Program-made: the position numbers and the translations under genes | Notes under the pieces: generated by a model | Databases searched by the model: none | The model's input: only the letters and a program-made list of their open reading frames with translations | What the model was told of the DNA's origin: nothing | Shown: piece after piece, positions 1 to 4,955 of the stretch | Layout: every line of letters starts with the position of its first letter | Numbering within the stretch: position 1 is the stretch's first letter | From: DAIOHQ01 sp036744635 | Lineage (GTDB): Bacteria; Planctomycetota; Phycisphaerae; Tepidisphaerales; Tepidisphaeraceae | Assembly (NCBI GenBank): GCA_036744635.1 | Contig: DAIOHQ010000247.1 | Coordinates: 1-7,306, forward strand | DNA: 7,306 nt | Reading direction: 5' to 3'

Positions 1-39
1 AAGAACTCACGACTTCGCTCCTATCCGATGCGGACGTAG

Positions 40-426
40 CGCTGTAGTGTTAATTATCACGGCCATTATCGAAACACCGCCGATCTCGATATCTGGATCG
101 CCGTCGACGCCTCAAATGCCAACAACGTCTCCAAAGCGTTGCAGGCGTTTGGATTTGCGCCTGCCGCGGTCCCTTCCGAACGGTTTCTCCACAAGGGCCC
201 GATTCTCGCCTTCGGTCGCAAGCCACTGCGCGTTGATATCCTGACCGATCCCAGTGGCGTTGAGTTTGAAGACTGTTATCTGCGGCGCATCGAAACCGAG
301 ATTGACGGCGTCATGATTCCGTGGATTTCGCTGCCAGACCTCCGGACCAACAAGCGGGCCAGCGGCCGCACTAAGGATTTGGCCGATCTCGAAAATCTCC
401 CGGACGAAACCACGCCACCGGAATAG
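40..426 (+). CDS. Nucleotidyltransferase-fold protein (MNT/AbiEii-like), 5' end missing or broken
   Basis: This is the C-terminal about 128 residues of a small nucleotidyltransferase-superfamily protein. The open frame runs from just after a TAG at 37-39 to the TAG at 424-426. Near its start it reads NYHGHYRNTADLDIWI, which matches the family's HG-x-x-R-x-T-x-D-[IL]-D-[IL]-W core; the D-x-D pair would bind the metal/NTP. Further on, RVDILTDPSGVEF supplies the usual third acidic residue, and RNKRASGR-like TNKRASGRTKDLADLENL is the typical C-terminal helix. Members of this family are usually about 140-155 residues, so roughly the first 20-25, including the Gly-Gly of the GGxxV motif, are missing from the open frame. 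The first in-frame ATG at 139 would remove the catalytic core and is unlikely to be the true start. Such proteins occur alone or as the toxin or antitoxin partner in two-gene systems; no partner is visible here, and the upstream side is outside the window. The family is fairly sure, the substrate unknown. Confidence 0.72.
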   Translation, partial: RCSVNYHGHYRNTADLDIWIAVDASNANNVSKALQAFGFAPAAVPSERFLHKGPILAFGRKPLRVDILTDPSGVEFEDCYLRRIETEIDGVMIPWISLPDLRTNKRASGRTKDLADLENLPDETTPPE

Positions 427-433
427 AATCCGC

Positions 434-823
434 ATGATCCAAGTCGGTGAGCACCAAATTTATTCGATCATCGGCGAGGCCGGTTTCACCCGCCTCGTCG
501 CTGCTTTTTACCGCCGCGTGCCGGCCGATGACATCCTCTCTCCCATGTATCCCAACCACGACTTCGCCGGCGCGGAACAGCGCCTGCGAGAATTTCTCAT
601 TCAGCGCTTCGGCGGCCCCGATTCCTACTCCCAGCGCCGCGGCCACCCGCGCCTGCGCATGCGCCACAACCCCTTCAAAATCGACCAGCGCGGCCGCGAC
701 CGCTGGATTTCGCTGATGGAGGCCGCCCTGCAGGACGCCGAACTTCCCCTGGAAGTGCATCCGCCACTTCTACAGTTTTTCCACCAGGCGGCCACCTTCA
801 TGATCAACCACGCCGGCGACTAA
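434..823 (+). CDS. glbO: Group II truncated hemoglobin (trHbO-like globin)
   Basis: A complete 129-residue 2-on-2 globin, the usual size for the family. It would bind heme in the cytoplasm and reversibly bind O2, with roles proposed for the family in O2 handling and in NO or peroxide detoxification. The block GGPDSYSQRRGHPRLRMRH is a signature of group II. Key positions visible: Tyr26 (B10, in FYRRV), Tyr39 (CD1, in MYPNHDFAGAEQRL), the proximal heme ligand His78 (F8, in RLRMRHNPF) and Trp91 (G8, in RDRWI). These lie at the same spacing as in Mycobacterium tuberculosis trHbO, shifted by three residues. The Tyr B10/Tyr CD1/Trp G8 set is the one that gives group II globins slow ligand release. 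The ATG at 434 lies 7 bases after the nucleotidyltransferase stop and has no clear Shine-Dalgarno site, so translation may be coupled. The acetyltransferase gene follows closely, but nothing links the two functions. Family call is very sure; the symbol is by homology only. Confidence 0.95.
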   Translation: MIQVGEHQIYSIIGEAGFTRLVAAFYRRVPADDILSPMYPNHDFAGAEQRLREFLIQRFGGPDSYSQRRGHPRLRMRHNPFKIDQRGRDRWISLMEAALQDAELPLEVHPPLLQFFHQAATFMINHAGD

Positions 824-835
824 AATCGATCGTCG

Positions 836-1636
836 ATGCAGCCAGCCCGTCCCGCCATCCTCCTCCCGCCGCCCCAGCGCATCCTCGCCGCGTCCCTCTT
901 CTCCCGCTACTGGTTCGACCAGGCCACCATCCACTCCGTACTCGAATCCCGCCAGGCTGGCCAAATCTTTGTCGATGACGCCGACCATCCTCGCTCCGCC
1001 CTCCTTGCCCACGCCAGCGGCGAGTGCTATCTCGGCGGAATTCCCACTGCCGCCGTGCGCGCCTGCGCCGTGTATCTCGCCGAAACCATGCCGCCTCCCG
1101 GCCGCAAATACCTGCGCTTCATCCCCGGCGACGCGGTTTGGGAACAAGCCATTGCCGCCGATTTCGCCGATCAAGCCCAAATCTCCCCGCGCCGCAGCTT
1201 TGCGTTTCTGCCCTCAAATCCCATCGCCGCCCCGGCGCTCCCCCCCGGTTTCCGCATTCAACCGATCGATGCCGAAAGCGCGCGGCAGGTGAACGCCGCC
1301 GGCGAAATCACCCGCCTCTGGACCAGCATCGACCATTTTCTCCACCACGGCTTTGGCGTCTGCGCGATGTTCGAAGCTCAATGCGCCTGCTGGATGTGGA
1401 GCTGGACCATCGGCCTCGGCCGCGTCGAGATCAGCGTGGCCACACGTCCCGAATTCCGCCGCCGCGGCCTTGCCGCCTCGGTCGGCCGCGCCTTCCTCGC
1501 CGAGTCCGCCCGCCGCAATCTCATCCCCACCTGGACCTGCACGCAGTCCAACACCCCCTCGGCAGACCTCGCCGGCAAGCTCGGCTTCACCGAAAATCAA
1601 CCCTACCGCGAGTACATCCTGGCAGGTCCAAGGTAG
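836..1636 (+). CDS. GNAT-family N-acetyltransferase
   Basis: A 266-residue protein whose C-terminal half is a Gcn5-related acetyltransferase fold that would transfer the acetyl group of acetyl-CoA to an unknown amine. Motif A is visible as VEISVATRPEFRRRGLAASV (about residues 197-216), where R-R-R-G-L-A is the pyrophosphate-binding R/QxxGxG/A loop of the family. It is followed by a helix (GRAFLAESARRN) and by the motif B-like strand and helix PTWTCTQSNTPSADLAGKLGF (231-251), where the Asn-Thr-x-Ser/Ala pattern and LGF ending are typical. Residues 1-135 are a weaker, unrecognised N-terminal half, which fits the longer two-part GNAT proteins of about 260 residues more than the short single-domain ones. 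The ATG at 836 begins 12 bases after the hemoglobin stop; no Shine-Dalgarno site is obvious. No signal peptide or membrane segment is seen, so it is probably cytoplasmic. The fold is well supported and the substrate is not predictable. Confidence 0.85.
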   Translation: MQPARPAILLPPPQRILAASLFSRYWFDQATIHSVLESRQAGQIFVDDADHPRSALLAHASGECYLGGIPTAAVRACAVYLAETMPPPGRKYLRFIPGDAVWEQAIAADFADQAQISPRRSFAFLPSNPIAAPALPPGFRIQPIDAESARQVNAAGEITRLWTSIDHFLHHGFGVCAMFEAQCACWMWSWTIGLGRVEISVATRPEFRRRGLAASVGRAFLAESARRNLIPTWTCTQSNTPSADLAGKLGFTENQPYREYILAGPR

Positions 1637-1667
1637 TATCCCATCCATCGCTATTCGGCGGGCCAAG

Positions 1668-1712
1668 CGACAGGCAGGAATGCCTGTCGTACGGCAGACA
1701 AGAATGTCTGCC
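1668..1712. repeat. Tandem paired-hairpin intergenic repeat
   Basis: Two perfect stem-loops stand side by side in the 84-base gap between the convergent acetyltransferase and isomerase genes. The first has an 8-base stem (GACAGGCA at 1669-1676 with TGCCTGTC at 1681-1688) and a GGAA loop; a C-G pair at 1668/1689 extends it to 9. The second has an 8-base stem (GGCAGACA at 1693-1700 with TGTCTGCC at 1705-1712) and an AGAA loop. The two are close variants of one another, which suggests a duplicated REP-like unit. Similar elements, often mistranslated as RQECLSYGRQECLP-type peptides, are familiar from planctomycete, verrucomicrobial and acidobacterial genomes (from memory, not searched). There is no T-run, so it is not a classical intrinsic terminator, though it could block or end transcription from either side. 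Confidence 0.75.
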
Positions 1713-1720
1713 CCACCAGC

Positions 1721-2482
1721 TCACCCCACCAGCTTCTTCAAATTCTCATAACTTGTCTTCACCGCCTGCAAATGCGGCGTCTCGTAGGTTGAATCCTGCT
1801 CGACGATGTACCACTTCGCTCCCGTGCTCGGCGCCGCCTTCACGATCGCCTTGAAATCCAGAATCCCCGTCCCCACCTCCGCGAAGCGCTTCTCCGGCCC
1901 GGCCGCCATGTCCTTCATGTGCAGCAGCATGATCCGCTTGCCGAGCTTCTTCATGTAGGCCACCGGATCCTCGCCGCCGTGCTGCACCCAATAGGTATCC
2001 AGCTCCGACTTCACCAGATTCGGATCGGAGTTTTCCCACAAAATGTCCAATCCATACTTCCCATCGAATTTCTGAAATTCAAAGCTGTGATTGTGATACC
2101 CAAAATCAAATCCGCGCTTGCGGAGCGCCGCGCCGAATTTGTTGAACAGTTTGGCCATGTCCTTCCACGCCTGCCCATCCTTGCGCCGCTCCTCGCCGAC
2201 ATAAGCGATGCAGATGTTCTTGTTGCCCAGGATGTCGTTCTCATCCATCACCTTGTTGATGTCCTGCTCCAGCGGCTCGACCGCCGCGTGGTTTCCCGCC
2301 ACCTTCAACCCCAGGTCATCCAGAATCTTCTTCGCCTCCTTCGCCCCGCCCTGCAGGTCGCCGTACCCCGCCATCTCCACCCCGGCGTACCCGATCTTCG
2401 CCACCGCCTTCACCGTCCCGACAAAATCCTTCGCCAACAGATCCCGAAGCGTGTAAAGCTGCAATGCAATTGGAATCGCCAT
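1721..2482 (-). CDS. Sugar phosphate isomerase/epimerase-like TIM-barrel protein (AP endonuclease 2 family)
   Basis: A 253-residue single-domain TIM barrel of the xylose isomerase-like family, which includes IolI inosose isomerase and D-tagatose 3-epimerase. It opens with PIALQLYTLRD, the usual first strand of this group. Probable divalent-metal ligands are Glu135 (in YHNHSFEF), Asp162 (ELDTYWV), His188 (LLHMKD) and Glu228 (YIVEQDST); their order and spacing resemble those of IolI. VGTGILDF at 203-210 is another common family motif. The chosen ATG at 2482 has a strong Shine-Dalgarno AAGGAG at 2491-2496, 8 bases away. The open frame continues 34 codons further upstream to a TTG, but that part looks unrelated to the fold. 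No signal peptide is seen from this start. The gene lies downstream of the formaldehyde dehydrogenase on the same strand, though a terminator separates them. A ketose or inositol-type sugar is the likely substrate class; the exact one cannot be read from sequence. Confidence 0.88.
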   Translation of the reverse strand: MAIPIALQLYTLRDLLAKDFVGTVKAVAKIGYAGVEMAGYGDLQGGAKEAKKILDDLGLKVAGNHAAVEPLEQDINKVMDENDILGNKNICIAYVGEERRKDGQAWKDMAKLFNKFGAALRKRGFDFGYHNHSFEFQKFDGKYGLDILWENSDPNLVKSELDTYWVQHGGEDPVAYMKKLGKRIMLLHMKDMAAGPEKRFAEVGTGILDFKAIVKAAPSTGAKWYIVEQDSTYETPHLQAVKTSYENLKKLVG

Positions 2483-2490
2483 GTTTCCTT

Positions 2491-2496
2491 CTCCTT
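2491..2496 (-). promoter_or_regulatory. Shine-Dalgarno site of the isomerase gene
   Basis: AAGGAG on the minus strand, 8 bases before the ATG at 2482. It decides the start in favour of this ATG over the upstream in-frame TTG at 2584. Confidence 0.8.
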
Positions 2497-2586
2497 GAAG
2501 TTGAACGATCGGGCCGTCTCGCCAGATGCAGACCCGCGCCCGCGCCATCTTCCGCGCCGCCGCCCACAATGCAACCTGTGCCAATG

Positions 2587-2620
2587 AAGAAAGGCGTCCT
2601 CGTGCGAGAACGCTTTTCTT
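2587..2620 (-). terminator. Hairpin terminator downstream of the formaldehyde dehydrogenase gene
   Basis: Read on the minus strand, a 15-position stem (AAGAAAAGCGTTCTC against GAGGACGCCTTTCTT) closes on a GCAC loop, with a single A-C mismatch and one G-T pair. It lies 24 bases past the TAA of the dehydrogenase gene. The outer stem is A-rich on the 5' side and T-rich on the 3' side, so on either strand the hairpin ends in a T-rich run, as in bidirectional intrinsic terminators. It implies that transcription of the isomerase gene downstream is reduced or separate. Confidence 0.65.
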
Positions 2621-2643
2621 ACTCCTGGTGAAGAGTCTTCCGT

Positions 2644-3840
2644 TTACGCCGCCACCATCCCGTGCGGGTCCAGGATGAACTTGCGGGCGGCGCCCTTGTC
2701 GAAATCCTTGTAGCCCTTGGGGGCATCATCCAGCGTGATCACCGTCGCGTTCACCGCCTTGGCGATCTTGACCTTGTCGTGCAGGATGCACTCCATGAGC
2801 TGGCGGTTGTACTTCATCACCGGACATTGCCCGGTGGAAAACGACAGGCTGCGCGCCCAGCCCAAACCGATGCGAATGCCGAGCATGCCGATCTTGGCGT
2901 TGTCATCGATGCCGCCCGGATCGCCGGTCACATACAGGCCCGGAATGCCGAGCGCCCCGCCCGCCCGCGTGGCCTCCATGATCTGATTCAGCACTGAGGC
3001 CGGCCGCTCGACGCCCGCCTGCTTGCCGGTGCCGTGCGCCTCGAATCCCACGCAATCGACCGCGCAGTCCACTTCCGGCACGCCCACGATCTGCTCGATC
3101 TGCTGGAACAGCGAGGCATCCTTGGTCAGATCGATCGTCTCGCAGCCGAAGCTCCTGGCCTGCTTCAGCCGGTCCTTGTTCATGTCGCCGACGATCACCA
3201 CCGCCGACCCCAGCAGGTGACACGCCGCCGCGCACGCCAGACCCACCGGACCGGCGCCGGCCACGTACACCTTGCTCCCCGGGCCAACGCCCGCCGTCAC
3301 CGCGCCGTGATAACCGGTCGGGAAAATATCGCTCAGCAGCGTCAGGTCCTTGATCTTCTCCATCGCCTCATCTTTGTCCGGGAACTTCAGCAGGTTGAAG
3401 TCGGCATACGGCACCATCACGTATTCGGCCTGTCCGCCGACCCAGCCGCCCATGTCCACATACCCATAGGCAGCGCCCGGCCGCGATGGATTCACGTTCA
3501 GACAAATCCCCGTTCGGCCTTCCGTGCAGTTGCGGCAGCGGCCGCAGGCGATGTTGAACGGCACCGATACGATGTCGCCGGTCTTGATGAACTCCACATC
3601 GCGCCCGGCCTCGATCACTTCGCCGGTGATCTCGTGCCCGAGGATCAATCCCGCCGGCGCCGTCGTGCGCCCGCGCACCATGTGCTGGTCCGACCCGCAG
3701 ATGTTGGTGGAGATGATCTTGAGAATCACCCCGTGCTGAATCTTCTTCTTCAGCGCCGGGTCATACAGCTTGGGAAAGTCGATGCTCTGAATCTCGACCA
3801 CGCCCGGTTTGATGTACGCCACGCCTCGATTGGATGCCAT
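2644..3840 (-). CDS. fdhA: Glutathione-independent formaldehyde dehydrogenase (zinc-dependent, NAD-linked)
   Basis: A complete 398-residue medium-chain dehydrogenase very similar along its whole length to Pseudomonas putida formaldehyde dehydrogenase, which oxidises formaldehyde to formate without glutathione using tightly bound NAD. Catalytic zinc ligands are Cys48 (TNICGSDQHMVRGRTT), His69 (LGHEITGEV) and Asp171 (LLSDIFPTGYHGAV). Structural zinc cysteines are 99, 102, 105 and 113 (CGRCRNCTEGRTGIC). The NAD-binding loop GAGPVG is at 195-200, with the strand-ending Asp219 in VVIVGDMN. The insertion around DPGGIDDNAKIG and the ending KGYKDFDKGAARKFILDPH also match this subfamily; formaldehyde dismutases belong to the same group and cannot be excluded. 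The ATG at 3840 is chosen because GGAGG sits 6 bases upstream and the protein then begins exactly like the family; an in-frame GTG at 3876 would add 12 unrelated residues. Probably cytoplasmic formaldehyde detoxification. It may be its own transcription unit, as a candidate promoter precedes it and a terminator follows. Confidence 0.95.
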   Translation of the reverse strand: MASNRGVAYIKPGVVEIQSIDFPKLYDPALKKKIQHGVILKIISTNICGSDQHMVRGRTTAPAGLILGHEITGEVIEAGRDVEFIKTGDIVSVPFNIACGRCRNCTEGRTGICLNVNPSRPGAAYGYVDMGGWVGGQAEYVMVPYADFNLLKFPDKDEAMEKIKDLTLLSDIFPTGYHGAVTAGVGPGSKVYVAGAGPVGLACAAACHLLGSAVVIVGDMNKDRLKQARSFGCETIDLTKDASLFQQIEQIVGVPEVDCAVDCVGFEAHGTGKQAGVERPASVLNQIMEATRAGGALGIPGLYVTGDPGGIDDNAKIGMLGIRIGLGWARSLSFSTGQCPVMKYNRQLMECILHDKVKIAKAVNATVITLDDAPKGYKDFDKGAARKFILDPHGMVAA

Positions 3841-3844
3841 AGGG

Positions 3845-3851
3845 CACCTCC
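3845..3851 (-). promoter_or_regulatory. Shine-Dalgarno site of fdhA
   Basis: GGAGGTG on the minus strand, with its GGAGG core 6 bases before the ATG at 3840. It is a near-complete match to the 16S 3' end and fixes the start over the upstream in-frame GTG at 3876. Confidence 0.8.
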
Positions 3852-3891
3852 GCGCAAAAAATTCCTCGAAATGCACAAACGCCGCCCGCAG

Positions 3892-3920
3892 AAATTAGCC
3901 CCGTCTGAAAATAGAATCAA
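3892..3920 (-). promoter_or_regulatory. Candidate sigma-70-type promoter of fdhA
   Basis: In the 111-base gap after the ankyrin gene, the minus strand has TTGATT (3915-3920) and TAATTT (3892-3897) separated by 17 bases. The gap is clearly more A/T-rich than the surrounding genes. The -10 match is poor (3 of 6), so this is only a candidate; it would give a leader of about 45 bases. Confidence 0.3.
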
Positions 3921-3951
3921 GGTGAAAAAACCCCGAGAAAACAAGACTATT

Positions 3952-4911
3952 TCATCCCCTGCGCCGGTTCGCCTTGACCGTCCCCTTGTTGCGATGGGAT
4001 GTCCTGCCGCCTGCGCCCGCGCCGCGGTGCTGATCCAGCACCGCCAGAACATCCGCCGCCCGCGCCGATGCACGGACCGCTACGCCGCGCTTATCGCGCG
4101 CATCGGGGTTGGCGCCGTAGCGAAGCAGAAGCCGCGCCAGCGGCGCCATCAGCGCGCCCGTCCCTTTCGTACCTCCGGCTCCCGTCCCGGAAACTGCACG
4201 CCGCAACGGCGTTGACCGGCGGTTCTTGTCGCGCGCATTCGGATCGGCGCCGGCGGCCAGCAGCACTTCGGCCACCGCAAGATTCCGCGCCCGAGCGGCC
4301 TGATGCAGCGGCGTCACCTCATCCCAGTTTCGTGCATTCGGCTCCGCCCCGCGTTCCAGCAGCAGCTTGGCCAGCGCACCGGCCTCCGGCGGCGCCTGGC
4401 GGATGTCGGCTACGCGATGCAGCGCGGTCTCCCCGTTCGGATCGGTTTCATTGACGTTGGCCCCCCGGTCGAGCAACAGGGCAACCATCTCCGGCCGCAG
4501 CGCCTCGGCGGCATGAAACAGGACCGGCGTCCCCGCCTCATCGCGCAGCCGCGCCAGCTTCGGATCGCGCGCCAATTCCCGCTCGACACGATCGCGGTCT
4601 CCCAGGTGAATCCACGTGATGATCGACATCGTCGCTCCCTGCCCGCGCAGGAACTTCACGATGTCGCCGGCCTTCCGCCGCGCGGCCAGCGTCACCGGCG
4701 TGAGATGCTTCCGGTTCTGATCGACGGCGGCGCCGCGCTCCACCAGCAGCGCCACCAGCGCCAAATCCGCATACTGCGCCGCCATCAACAGCGGCGTGTT
4801 GCCCCAGCGATCGGCGGCATTGAGATCGACCCGGGCGGCGAGTGCGGCAACGGTCTTGCTGTCCCGCTTCCACAACGCCCGGCAGAAGGTTTCAACATCG
4901 TGTTTGGCCAT
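3952..4911 (-). CDS. Ankyrin-repeat protein, probably cytoplasmic
   Basis: A 319-residue protein composed almost entirely of ankyrin repeats, which mediate protein-protein binding. Repeat cores visible are WGNTPLLMAAQY (36-47), LTPVTLAARRKAGDIVKFL (70-88), TPVLFHAAEALRPEMVALLLDRGANVN (128-154), GETALHRVADI (160-170), VTPLHQAARARNLAVAEVLLAAGADPN (199-225) and STPLRRAV (233-240), the last interrupted by a Gly/Thr-rich insert (GTGAGGTKGTGALM, 242-255) before APLARLLLRYGANPDARDK. Between repeats 2 and 3 a degenerate repeat (IHLGDRDRVERELARDPKLA) is present. The last 25 or so residues are basic and low-complexity. No signal peptide is seen. The ATG at 4911 is preferred because GGGGA lies just upstream; an in-frame ATG at 4932 and TTG at 4935 are alternatives. 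It begins 44 bases after the stop of the larger ankyrin lipoprotein, on the same strand, so the two are probably co-transcribed. The binding partner is unknown. Confidence 0.85.
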   Translation of the reverse strand: MAKHDVETFCRALWKRDSKTVAALAARVDLNAADRWGNTPLLMAAQYADLALVALLVERGAAVDQNRKHLTPVTLAARRKAGDIVKFLRGQGATMSIITWIHLGDRDRVERELARDPKLARLRDEAGTPVLFHAAEALRPEMVALLLDRGANVNETDPNGETALHRVADIRQAPPEAGALAKLLLERGAEPNARNWDEVTPLHQAARARNLAVAEVLLAAGADPNARDKNRRSTPLRRAVSGTGAGGTKGTGALMAPLARLLLRYGANPDARDKRGVAVRASARAADVLAVLDQHRGAGAGGRTSHRNKGTVKANRRRG

Positions 4912-4955
4912 GCCGATCCCCGGTAAGCCCATCAAGCTCGAAGGCGCTCTGAGTT

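Noticed and set aside
371..1180. Minus-strand open frames of 129 and 136 codons
   Set aside because: Both are antisense to the globin and acetyltransferase genes, with no recognisable domain or ribosome site.
1024..1854. A 276-codon plus-strand open frame over the acetyltransferase and into the isomerase
   Set aside because: It is out of frame with the recognisable GNAT motifs, Arg/Pro/His-rich, and passes through the hairpin repeat and the 3' end of the opposite gene.
1919..2587. A 222-codon plus-strand open frame
   Set aside because: It is the antisense of the isomerase, whose family motifs and ribosome site are clear; no recognisable product.
3921..3950. Possible terminator after the smaller ankyrin gene, from the T-run on the minus strand
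   Set aside because: The run of six Ts is preceded by GGGG but no stem with a matching partner was found, so a hairpin terminator is not supported.
3034..4215. A 393-codon plus-strand open frame
   Set aside because: It lies antisense to the well-supported fdhA and runs through its promoter gap into the ankyrin gene. Its translation is Arg/His/Ala-rich with no domain, as expected for a chance open frame opposite a GC-rich gene.
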